From Dehalococcoidia bacterium (lineage in GTDB: Bacteria > Chloroflexota > Dehalococcoidia > Dehalococcoidales > RBG-16-60-22), in contig JAUWYU010000055.1 of NCBI GenBank assembly GCA_030615655.1, forward strand, positions 1-8,580: 8,580 nucleotides of DNA, given 5' to 3'. Every line of letters begins with the position of its first letter. Position 1 is the stretch's first letter. This document shows positions 1-7,050 of the stretch, piece after piece. A program made the translations under genes and the position numbers. The notes under the pieces are model-generated. The model saw only the letters and a program-made list of their open reading frames with translations, made no database searches and was not told the DNA's origin.

Positions 1-933
1 GCCCATATGGTTGTTATCGAAGGTCTCAGGAAAGAAGATAATATGATGCAGTCTCCGAAGGCTGACAGAGGCAGGTGGGCTGAAGGGCTTGATGTAAAGG
101 ACCTTACCAGCGAGAGTGCCGGGGTAGCCTATTATGTTGGCTGCCGGTATGCTTTTGATGAAGAGCTATGGCCGATAGCTAGAGCGGGGATGACCCTGCT
201 CAGGGATGCCGGCGTTGATGTCGGCATCATGGGCGCTGACGAAGCGTGTTGCGGTGGCCGTGCCTATGAACTGGGTTATGCCGGTGAACTCACCAAGTAT
301 GCCGAGCACCAGATGGAGACATTCCGTACCGCCGGTGTGAAAACTCTGGTCACCCCCTGCTCCGATTGCTATGCGGCCTTTAAAGTGCTCTATGACAAAA
401 TCGACAGGAAGCTGGGAATAGAGATATTGCATATTACACAGTACATTGACCGCTTGATAAAAGACGGCAGGCTCAAACTGACCCGGGAAGTGCCGCTGAC
501 CGTAACCTATCATGACCCCTGCCATCTGGGAAGGCTGGCCGAGCCCTGGATTCACTGGCAGGGCAGGGAGTACAAGGTTATGGGACAGATGATTGTGCAT
601 GACCCGCCGAAGAAATACAGGCGCGGCGCCAGCGGCGTTTACGAAACGCCCAGGGATATACTTAAGAGCATTCCCGGTTTGAAACTCGTTGAGATGTACC
701 GGATTAAAGAATATGCCTGGTGCTGTGGGGCTGGCGGCGGGGTCATTGATGCCTATCCCGACTTCGCCACATGGACCGCCGCCGAGAGGCTCCGGGAGGC
801 GAAGGCGGTGGGGGCCGGGGCTATCGTTAGTGCCTGCCCCTGGTGCCAGCGGAGTTTCCTGGATGCCGCTAAAGAAACCGGGGATGGGATAGAGGTCTAT
901 GACATCATAGAGCTTGTTCAAAAAGCGATTTAG
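1..933 (+). CDS. (Fe-S)-binding protein with two CCG domains, HdrB/HdrD-like (5'-truncated by the window)
   Basis: Probably an electron-transfer subunit that passes electrons from a partner flavoprotein to a carrier or membrane complex, as in heterodisulfide-reductase-like and GlcF-like proteins. Numbering from the ATG at position 7, two full cysteine-rich CCG motifs are visible. The first is C46, C81-C82-G83 and C118-x-x-C121. The second is C172, C239-C240-G241 and C277-x-x-C280. In HdrB such motifs bind a noncubane [4Fe-4S] cluster. The frame is open to the window edge and the ATG at 7 has no visible ribosome binding site. Residues 8-33 look like the linker (containing WAEGL) that normally follows an N-terminal pair of 4Fe-4S ferredoxin motifs, so the true start and those cysteines most likely lie upstream. 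Compared with the usual PCHLGR-x-GVYDAPR layout, about 30 extra residues sit between C172 and the second CCG. The gene lies 39 bp upstream of a flavoprotein gene on the same strand, suggesting one operon. The family call is firm; the substrate is unknown. Confidence 0.88.
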   Translation, partial: AHMVVIEGLRKEDNMMQSPKADRGRWAEGLDVKDLTSESAGVAYYVGCRYAFDEELWPIARAGMTLLRDAGVDVGIMGADEACCGGRAYELGYAGELTKYAEHQMETFRTAGVKTLVTPCSDCYAAFKVLYDKIDRKLGIEILHITQYIDRLIKDGRLKLTREVPLTVTYHDPCHLGRLAEPWIHWQGREYKVMGQMIVHDPPKKYRRGASGVYETPRDILKSIPGLKLVEMYRIKEYAWCCGAGGGVIDAYPDFATWTAAERLREAKAVGAGAIVSACPWCQRSFLDAAKETGDGIEVYDIIELVQKAI

Positions 934-972
934 AGTGGCTGTTAAGAAAATAGGCAGTCAGGAGGCGCGGAA

Positions 973-2658
973 ATGAAGTTATCCAGAGAGGAATACCAGG
1001 CCCTGGAGGATATTGTCGGTCCGGAATATATAACGCAGGAGCCGGTAATCCTGGACACCTACAACCAGGTATGGGGAAACAAGTTCTTCTTTGATGAAAA
1101 ACACTCGGTAAGACCGGCGGCAGTGCTGCTGCCGGCAACCACTGAGGAAATTTCGGCGGCAGTCAGGGTATGCAATAAATATGGCATACTGTTTAAAGCC
1201 TTCTCATCGGGATTTGAGTATCTGTCTCTCTCGCTCGTACATGAGAAGGGTATCCTCTTCGACCTCAGAAGGATGAACCGCGTTATTGAAATCGATGCCA
1301 GGAACATGCGGGCTGTGGTCGAGCCTTATGTTTCCGTGTACAGACTTCAGCTGGAAGCCGCCAGGTATGGCCTCTACACCGGCAGGATAGGCGTCGGCTA
1401 TAGCGCCGGGGTGATTGCTACCGAGTGCTGCCATCATGGATGTCAGCATACCATGGTGTTTACCAGCGGCTACGGACGCAATGTTCTGGGTTGTGAGTGG
1501 GTACTGCCTACGGGAGAAGTATTGAAGCTGGGAACTGGTGAAAACGGTGATGACCTCTTCTCTGCCGATGGGCCGGGATTCAGCCTGAGGGGAATACTGC
1601 GAGGTAGAACGGGAGCCAACGGCGGGCATGGTGTTATCACCAGGGCCAGCGTCAAGCTTTATCCGTGGTATGGCCCACCGGAGTGGAAACAGAAAAAGCA
1701 GCCGGGGGAACCGCTGTCATTCGGCCAGCTGGACGAAGTGCCGGACGGATATAAAGTGTTTGTTCCTACCTTTCGTAACCTGGACGATACGCTGGAGGCT
1801 TCTGAAGAATTGTGCCGTGCCGAGATATTGTGTGCTTTCGGTATCGCCATACTGGGCACAATGCCATTTTCAGAAGGCAACGACGAAGAATGGGCGATGA
1901 TGCAGCAGATGCCCCAGAGGTCGGTGCGGAGTATCGACCCTGCCGGTGGAGGGTCGGTAGCCGACTCGGTGGTGTGCGTTATCGGTTATCAGTCCCCGGG
2001 GGAAATGGAATACAGGGAGAAGTGCCTGCTGGCGATTACCGAAAAATGGGGCGGCCGCTTTTTGCCGCAGTTTAACGAACCAGGGGCGCTGGCACGGGCT
2101 TTTATCGATATTATGTGGTCTACCGGGGTGAATCTCCGGGCCACTGGCGACTTCCTGCCGTCATCTTCCAGCCCCGACGGTTCCCCGGCCATGCTCAAGA
2201 AATTAGCCCTGCAGGAAGCCGTAGTTAAAAAACGTTACGAGGATATGGGGGCGTTTCTGGGGCTGGGAAGCGGGGCCAGAATGGTGTCGTGGCGGCCGGA
2301 GGAGCACCTCTCCACAGGGGCACAGGGGATATCAACCGCCCAGTATGACCCCTATGACCCGGCTTCGCTTAAAGCCGCCCGGGATTTCATTAACGAGTTG
2401 TTCGACCCCCGTGGAAAGTTCAACAGATATGGCGTTCCCTCGCGGGGCGGCTGTCTTCAGATTGAGCCCGTCACCCATGTCCATCAGAACTGGGGACCTT
2501 TATACGATAATTATGATAAATGGCTCATGAAGATAAAGAAAATGCTGGACCCCAATACCGTAGGGGATTGGACGGCCTACATACCGCCGGAATATCCTGA
2601 TTATGCCAGAGAAGGGGACTACGTGCTCCCATCTTACGGGAAACAAAAGAATATATAA
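973..2658 (+). CDS. FAD-binding oxidoreductase, VAO/PCMH superfamily
   Basis: A 561-residue flavoprotein expected to oxidise a small organic substrate (hydroxy acid, alcohol or phenol type) in the cytoplasm and pass electrons to the Fe-S protein encoded just upstream. The start ATG has a strong AGGAGG at 960-965 with a 7-nt spacer. Residues about 48-230 match the FAD_binding_4/PCMH fold: a PATTEEI stretch at 54-60, RRMNRVIEID at 99-108, VVEP at 115-118, and VLPTGEVLKLG at 177-187. The usual glycine-rich loop of GlcD-type enzymes is replaced by KAFSSGFEYLS (75-85). The region normally occupied by the IGG segment carries a Cys/His-rich stretch, ECCHHGCQHT (151-160). The C-terminal cap ends with the KIKK...DPN pattern (K520 to N528) typical of this superfamily. 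The substrate cannot be read from the sequence. A related gene is present, truncated, on the opposite strand at the right edge. Family placement is firm; the exact subfamily is not. Confidence 0.88.
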   Translation: MKLSREEYQALEDIVGPEYITQEPVILDTYNQVWGNKFFFDEKHSVRPAAVLLPATTEEISAAVRVCNKYGILFKAFSSGFEYLSLSLVHEKGILFDLRRMNRVIEIDARNMRAVVEPYVSVYRLQLEAARYGLYTGRIGVGYSAGVIATECCHHGCQHTMVFTSGYGRNVLGCEWVLPTGEVLKLGTGENGDDLFSADGPGFSLRGILRGRTGANGGHGVITRASVKLYPWYGPPEWKQKKQPGEPLSFGQLDEVPDGYKVFVPTFRNLDDTLEASEELCRAEILCAFGIAILGTMPFSEGNDEEWAMMQQMPQRSVRSIDPAGGGSVADSVVCVIGYQSPGEMEYREKCLLAITEKWGGRFLPQFNEPGALARAFIDIMWSTGVNLRATGDFLPSSSSPDGSPAMLKKLALQEAVVKKRYEDMGAFLGLGSGARMVSWRPEEHLSTGAQGISTAQYDPYDPASLKAARDFINELFDPRGKFNRYGVPSRGGCLQIEPVTHVHQNWGPLYDNYDKWLMKIKKMLDPNTVGDWTAYIPPEYPDYAREGDYVLPSYGKQKNI

Positions 2659-2741
2659 AAGATATTGATGTAGCTGCTCTCCCGTCTCCCCAAGGCGTAA
2701 ACCCGGATACTGTTAAATTACCCTTCACGCCAGCTCAATAC

Positions 2742-2764
2742 CCGGAATTACCTGTAATTTCCGG
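2742..2764. repeat. Imperfect inverted repeat upstream of the padR promoter
   Basis: CCGGAATTAC (2742-2751) is followed after CT by GTAATTTCCGG (2754-2764), giving a 10-bp arm match with a single extra T. It ends 11 bp before the predicted -35 box and 84 bp after the flavoprotein stop codon. It could be a protein-binding site or a 3' hairpin of the upstream transcript. No T-run follows, so it is not a standard rho-independent terminator. Confidence 0.5.
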
Positions 2765-2775
2765 TGTGTATGCCA

Positions 2776-2804
2776 TTGACAATCATTTCATACAGGGGTA
2801 TAAT
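2776..2804 (+). promoter_or_regulatory. Consensus sigma70-type promoter for the padR-ABC operon
   Basis: TTGACA at 2776-2781 and TATAAT at 2799-2804 are separated by exactly 17 bp. Both hexamers match the housekeeping bacterial consensus perfectly. Transcription would start near 2811, about 50 bp upstream of the PadR start codon. An unregulated promoter this strong would be costly, which fits the presence of an operator directly downstream. The sequence match is direct; activity is inferred. Confidence 0.82.
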
Positions 2805-2811
2805 AAAATTA

Positions 2812-2838
2812 AACCGATATATCGTTTTATATCGGGTT
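2812..2838. promoter_or_regulatory. Probable PadR operator (palindrome over the transcription start)
   Basis: CCGATATA (2814-2821) and TATATCGG (2828-2835) form a perfect 8-bp inverted repeat with a 6-bp spacer, and the flanking AA/TT extends it imperfectly. The left part also contains the 10-bp palindrome CGATATATCG (2815-2824), so CGATAT/ATATCG half-sites occur three times. The site covers the predicted start of transcription, where a bound dimeric repressor would block polymerase. Assignment to the adjacent PadR protein is inferred from position. Confidence 0.65.
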
Positions 2839-2850
2839 CCTGTGTTAAGT

Positions 2851-2859
2851 AGAGGTGAT
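2851..2859 (+). promoter_or_regulatory. Ribosome binding site that fixes the PadR start
   Basis: AGAGGTGAT lies 4 nt before the ATG at 2864; its GAGGTGAT part matches the anti-Shine-Dalgarno complement over 8 nt. An in-frame GTG at 2855 lies inside this site and would be an alternative start three residues earlier. Because it is part of the ribosome binding site, the ATG is preferred. Confidence 0.75.
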
Positions 2860-2863
2860 TACT

Positions 2864-3376
2864 ATGTTCGATATATACCATAAACATCACAGACCGCCTT
2901 TCTTTATGAAGCCGAGACATGAAAGACCGTTCCAGAGAGGAGACTTCAAGTACATCATCCTGCAGCATCTGAAAGATAAGCCAAGCTACGGATACGAAAT
3001 TATGCGGGCACTGCAAGAGCGCTTCCACAGCTTTTATACGCCAAGCCCGGGTAGTGTTTATCCCACGCTGCAGATGCTTGAGGAGATGGGGTATGTCATC
3101 GCCGCCGAGCAGGAGGGGAAAAAGGTCTACACTATCACCGAGGAAGGTCTCCGGTTCCTCGATGAGCAGAAAGAGTCCCAGGAAAGAATAAAAGGCCAGA
3201 TAAAGAACTGGTGGAATCCCGAAAATATCGATGATATACATAAGACGATGCAGGAGTTTGAAAGGCTTGCCCAGTTGCTGAGAGACAGTGTCCGTACCGC
3301 GGACACTGAAAAGTTGGGTCGTATGCGTGAAGCCCTTTCTCGCATTTACGAGGAAATCTCAAAGGATATGGCTTGA
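2864..3376 (+). CDS. PadR family transcriptional regulator
   Basis: A 170-residue DNA-binding repressor, probably controlling its own operon and the ABC exporter that follows. The PadR winged-helix domain spans about residues 24-102. Hallmarks are SYGYEIMRAL (41-50), the recognition region PSPGSVYPTLQMLEEMGYV (60-78, with one residue difference by position possible), and the wing KKVYTITEEG (86-95). Residues 121-168 are predicted helical and should be the dimerisation segment seen in PadR-s1/s2 proteins. The N-terminal 24 residues are rich in His, Arg and Pro (H6, H8, H9, H19). A consensus promoter and a palindromic operator precede the gene. By analogy with LmrR, a PadR-family repressor of the heterodimeric exporter LmrCD, it may bind hydrophobic or drug-like ligands. 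The ligand here is unknown. The family call is very secure. Confidence 0.93.
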   Translation: MFDIYHKHHRPPFFMKPRHERPFQRGDFKYIILQHLKDKPSYGYEIMRALQERFHSFYTPSPGSVYPTLQMLEEMGYVIAAEQEGKKVYTITEEGLRFLDEQKESQERIKGQIKNWWNPENIDDIHKTMQEFERLAQLLRDSVRTADTEKLGRMREALSRIYEEISKDMA

Positions 3377-3448
3377 ACTATCACCAATCCGATAAACTTG
3401 GGTACTTGCTTTTTATAGCCTCATCAGGCAAGAGTAGGCGAGTGTAAA

Positions 3449-5203
3449 ATGAAAACTGTACTAAGGTTAATGAGCTTTGTAAGCGAATACTGGTTCATGC
3501 TGCTCCTCGCCTTCGTGTGTCTGGTCTTGGGTACCGCCTTTGCTATTGCCATACCCCGTGTGCTCGGCGATGGCATTGATACCGTACTCGGCTCCGGTAA
3601 GAGCAGTTTCCTTATCATAGCGGCGGTGGTTATCATTGCCGCCAGTGCCTTGAGGGGTGTAGCCGGCTACGGGCAGCGATATTACGCTGAAGTCGTTTCC
3701 CAGAGGGTGTCCTATAAGGTAAGGAATGCTCTCTACGAACGATTGCAGAGGCTGAGTTTTGCTTTCCATGACCGGAGCCAGACAGGACAGCTTATGTCCC
3801 GGGCCACGGTCGATGTCGAAGCCATACGCATGTTTTTCGGCATGGGCTTGCTTGGTATGGCCCAGTTGCTGCTTATGTTTCTCGGGGTAACCTATATGCT
3901 GCTGGCCATGGATTGGAAACTGGCGCTGTTCACAATTTTCTTTGTAATCCCGGTAACATGGCTGGCCAGCAGTTTTGGCACTCGTATCCGACCTATCTGG
4001 CTGAAAGTTCAAGCCATGCTGGGCTTCATGGGTACTACGATCGAGGAGAGTCTCGCCGGTGTCGGCGTGGTCAAGGCCTTCTCTCGCCAGAAAGAGGAAA
4101 GCCGTAAATTCTCCGCTCAGGCAACTACGCTCTACGGCGAACAGATGAACGCCGCCCGTCTGCTGGCTTTTAACATGCCTGCCATGGTGTTTTTAATCAG
4201 CATACCGACGGCCGTTATTCTCTGGTACGGTGGACGTGAAGTTATTGCCGGCAATATGACCGTAGGCCAGGTTACCCAGTTTATCCTCTATGTGGGCCTG
4301 CTGATGATGCCCATACGACGGTTAGGCATGATGGTCAACCTTTTTTCTCGAACCGTATCCGCCGGTCAGCGCATTCTGGAGATACTGGATACCGAATCGG
4401 CGGTCCTGGAGAAAACGGACGCTATTGAAATGGACAGGGTCAGGGGCCAGGTCTCTTTTCAGAATGTCAGCTTCAGCTACGATACAATCAGCCCGGCCTT
4501 GAAGAATGTCAGCTTCGAGGTGCAGCCGGGCCAGATGGTGGCCTTGCTGGGCGGCTCGGGTAGCGGCAAAAGCACCGTAGTCAACCTTCTCGCCAGGTTC
4601 TATGATGTCAGCGGCGGTAAAATCACCGTAGATGGCATTGATATTCGTGATGTCACCCTGTCATCCTTACGTAAGAATGTCGTGGCTGCGCAGCAGGATG
4701 TCTTCCTTTTTTCCTCTACCATCCGCGAGAACATTGCCTATGGTGCCGTAGACGCTGGCATGGAGCAGATAATCGAGGTAGCCAGAGCAGCCCACCTCCA
4801 TGACTTTATCCAGGCACTGCCCGATGGCTATGATACCTGGGTAGGCGAACGTGGCGATACTCTCTCGGGTGGAGAGAAACAGCGGTTGTCTATAGCCCGC
4901 ACCCTGCTCGTGAACCCCAGTATCCTTATCCTGGATGACTCCACGGCCAGTGTCGATTCGGAAACAGAGAAACTTATCCGTCAGGCCCTGGACAGTCTTA
5001 TCAAGGAGAGGACCACTTTCGTTATTACTCACCGCGTGCCCATCATCCAGAATGCCGACCTTATTCTGATGTTTCAGGATGGCGAGCTGGTGGAGCAGGG
5101 TAAACACAGCGAACTCATTACTAGGGACAGTATTTATAGAGAGATATACGAATCACAACTCATGATAAGTCAGGATTCCGGAGAAGATTTAGTAGAGGAG
5201 TAA
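3449..5203 (+). CDS. ABC exporter half-transporter, degenerate-site subunit (fused TMD-NBD)
   Basis: A 584-residue membrane protein with an N-terminal six-helix exporter domain (about residues 14-310) and a C-terminal ATPase domain (about 335-575). ATPase motifs are Walker A GGSGSGKST (368-376, K374), Q-loop Q415/Q416, signature LSGGE (472-476), Walker B ILILD (492-496) and H-loop H528. The residue after Walker B, normally the catalytic Glu, is D497. The DDSTASVD pattern resembles TM287 of the Thermotoga heterodimer TM287/288, where this subunit supplies the Walker motifs of the non-hydrolysing site. It starts 72 bp after padR with only a weak ribosome binding site (AGAGTAGG, 3431-3438). The next gene follows after 2 bp, so the two are almost certainly co-translated and form one exporter. 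The likely role is export of drugs, lipids or other hydrophobic compounds. The substrate is unknown. Confidence 0.93.
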   Translation: MKTVLRLMSFVSEYWFMLLLAFVCLVLGTAFAIAIPRVLGDGIDTVLGSGKSSFLIIAAVVIIAASALRGVAGYGQRYYAEVVSQRVSYKVRNALYERLQRLSFAFHDRSQTGQLMSRATVDVEAIRMFFGMGLLGMAQLLLMFLGVTYMLLAMDWKLALFTIFFVIPVTWLASSFGTRIRPIWLKVQAMLGFMGTTIEESLAGVGVVKAFSRQKEESRKFSAQATTLYGEQMNAARLLAFNMPAMVFLISIPTAVILWYGGREVIAGNMTVGQVTQFILYVGLLMMPIRRLGMMVNLFSRTVSAGQRILEILDTESAVLEKTDAIEMDRVRGQVSFQNVSFSYDTISPALKNVSFEVQPGQMVALLGGSGSGKSTVVNLLARFYDVSGGKITVDGIDIRDVTLSSLRKNVVAAQQDVFLFSSTIRENIAYGAVDAGMEQIIEVARAAHLHDFIQALPDGYDTWVGERGDTLSGGEKQRLSIARTLLVNPSILILDDSTASVDSETEKLIRQALDSLIKERTTFVITHRVPIIQNADLILMFQDGELVEQGKHSELITRDSIYREIYESQLMISQDSGEDLVEE

Positions 5204-5205
5204 AC

Positions 5206-7020
5206 ATGTTTCACGGAGGCGGAGGCGGCTTTCACCACCATGGTAGTAGCCCCTTCGATTCAGACGAGGTACTGGGCAAGATATATGACAACAAGATTGT
5301 CGCACGGCTGCCCCGATATCTGGCGCCCGTCAAGGCGTGGATAGGTATCGGGGCCAGCGGCATAGTAATACGCTCCCTGGCCACCCTGGCTTTGCCCTAC
5401 CTGGTAGGTGCCGCCATAGACTATGCTATAGATGGTGATTTTCGTGGTCTGAATATCACCGCCATCATCTTCGTTGTGGCCGCGCTGGCAATGTGGGGCG
5501 GGCAGTATCTGGAAACCCTGTACCTGGCCTTTGCCGGCCAGTCCATTATATTAAGAATGCGCACCGAGATGTTTGACCACCTGCACCGGCTTTCGATGAG
5601 TTTCTTCGACCGCAATAAGGTCGGCAAGCTCATGTCCCGCGTGCAGAATGACGTGCAGCAACTGCAGGAGCTCCTTACCCAGGGCATATTCGCCCTCGTG
5701 GCCAGTTTACTTACCCTGGTGGGCATAGCCGTTATCATGATTATAATGGACCCCCGGCTGGCCCTGATAACGCTTACGGTGGTGCCGGTACTCGGCATCA
5801 TCTTATTCGTGTGGCAGAAGTACGCTCGCCGGGCTTTTATCAGCGTGCGCAGGGCTATCGCCACGGTCAACTCCCAGCTTCAGGAAGACATATCCGGCGT
5901 ACGGGTCGTCCAGAGCCTCTCCCGCGAGGATGAGAACTTTGAGCAGTTTGATGAGGTTAACCGGGCGCACCTCAACGCCAATGTTACCGCCGTCAGGCTG
6001 GAGGCGCTCATGATGCCCACCGTAAATATCCTCACCGGTGTTGCCTTTGCTATTGTCATCATCTTGGGCGGCTATCAGGTGCTTGACGGTGCCATGAAAG
6101 TCGGCGTTCTTCTGGCCTTCCTGCTCTATATCCAGCGGTTCTTTGAACCTGTGCTGGAGCTCGCCATGCAGTATACAATGCTCCAGCGGGCTATGGCCTC
6201 CGGAGCACGCATCTTCGAGATGCTTGATATCGAACCCGAAATACAGGACAGCCCCGATGCTATCGAGTTGCCTCCGGTGAAGGGTAACATTAACTTTCGG
6301 AACGTGAGCTTCGGATATGAGCCCGATAATGATATACTCCACGATATTAACCTCACCATTAATGCCGGCGAGACGGTAGCCATCGTGGGACAGACCGGCT
6401 CTGGTAAAAGCAGTCTGGTAAATCTCGCCGCTCGCTTCTACGAGGTGGAAAGAGGCGAGGTGACCGTGGACGATTACCACATTCAGTCCGTCACCCAGCA
6501 ATCATTAAAGCAGCAGATTGGCATTGTGCCCCAGGACCCCATTCTCTTTTCCGGAAGTATCGAGGAAAATATACGGTATGGGCGACTGGAGGCTAGCCAT
6601 GATGAGATTATCCAGGTAGCTAAAACGGTCGGCGCTCATAATTTTATCAATCGGCTGGAACGAGGCTACGAAACGCCGGTAGGGCAGAGGGGTGCCAATA
6701 TCAGCGCCGGCCAGCGCCAGCTCATATGCCTGGCTCGGGCTATACTGGCCGACCCGCGTATCCTGATACTTGATGAAGCCACCTCCAATGTGGATACCCA
6801 TACGGAGCGCATTATGCAGAGGGCATTACGCCGACTAACCCAGGGGCGCACCTGCCTTATCATCGCTCACAGGCTTTCCACGGTGACCCATGCCGACCGT
6901 ATTATTGTCCTCGAGCAGGGAAGAATTATCGAAGAAGGTTCTCACAAGGAACTCATGGCGAAACAGGGGCTCTACCATAAAATGTATCAGACTCTAAGCG
7001 CACCTGACTCTGCAGCTTAA
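5206..7020 (+). CDS. ABC exporter half-transporter, catalytic subunit (fused TMD-NBD)
   Basis: A 604-residue partner of the preceding half-transporter. The start ATG lies 2 bp after the upstream stop, with GAGGAG in the end of that gene as its ribosome binding site. An unusual Gly/His-rich tail (MFHGGGGGFHHHG, 1-13) is followed by about 25 polar residues, then a six-helix exporter domain (about 43-335) and the ATPase domain. Motifs are Walker A GQTGSGKSS (395-403, K401), Q-loop Q443, signature ISAGQ (499-503), Walker B ILILD (519-523) with the catalytic Glu present as E524, and H-loop H555. The signature departs from LSGGQ at two positions. With D497 in the partner, this gives one canonical and one degenerate nucleotide site, as in TM287/288, BmrCD and TAP. 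The gene ends the operon, and a gene on the opposite strand converges 23 bp later. Substrate unknown. Confidence 0.93.
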   Translation: MFHGGGGGFHHHGSSPFDSDEVLGKIYDNKIVARLPRYLAPVKAWIGIGASGIVIRSLATLALPYLVGAAIDYAIDGDFRGLNITAIIFVVAALAMWGGQYLETLYLAFAGQSIILRMRTEMFDHLHRLSMSFFDRNKVGKLMSRVQNDVQQLQELLTQGIFALVASLLTLVGIAVIMIIMDPRLALITLTVVPVLGIILFVWQKYARRAFISVRRAIATVNSQLQEDISGVRVVQSLSREDENFEQFDEVNRAHLNANVTAVRLEALMMPTVNILTGVAFAIVIILGGYQVLDGAMKVGVLLAFLLYIQRFFEPVLELAMQYTMLQRAMASGARIFEMLDIEPEIQDSPDAIELPPVKGNINFRNVSFGYEPDNDILHDINLTINAGETVAIVGQTGSGKSSLVNLAARFYEVERGEVTVDDYHIQSVTQQSLKQQIGIVPQDPILFSGSIEENIRYGRLEASHDEIIQVAKTVGAHNFINRLERGYETPVGQRGANISAGQRQLICLARAILADPRILILDEATSNVDTHTERIMQRALRRLTQGRTCLIIAHRLSTVTHADRIIVLEQGRIIEEGSHKELMAKQGLYHKMYQTLSAPDSAA

Positions 7021-7027
7021 ACCGGCT

Positions 7028-7050
7028 GGTTACGGCGGGTAACCTATTCC
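7028..7050. terminator. Possible weak terminator between convergent operons
   Basis: GGTTAC (7028-7033) and GTAACC (7039-7044) form a 6-bp stem with a 5-base loop just after the ABC stop codon. A pyrimidine-rich but interrupted stretch (TATTCCCTCTTTTTTC) follows on the + strand. It also overlaps the stop codon of the convergent gene. The stem is short and the T-run is delayed, so terminator function is tentative. Confidence 0.35.

Noticed and set aside
166..921. A 251-codon open frame on the minus strand opposite the Fe-S protein gene
   Set aside because: It is antisense to a clear CCG-domain gene, shows no recognisable motif and has no ribosome binding site. It is a shadow frame.
2659..2741. 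Intrinsic terminator directly after the flavoprotein gene
   Set aside because: No stem followed by a T-run is present in this stretch. The only nearby stem is the inverted repeat at 2742-2764, which lacks a T-run.
3377..3448. Possible separate promoter or hairpin in the 72-bp gap between padR and the first ABC gene
   Set aside because: Only a 4-bp GCCT/AGGC stem and no acceptable paired -35/-10 boxes are visible, so the genes are best treated as one operon.
3467..4012. A 181-codon minus-strand frame opposite the first ABC gene
   Set aside because: It is antisense to the transmembrane domain, has low-complexity composition and has no supporting signal.
5803..6501. A 232-codon open frame on the minus strand opposite the second ABC gene
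   Set aside because: It lies opposite strongly conserved ABC exporter sequence and has no family signature of its own.
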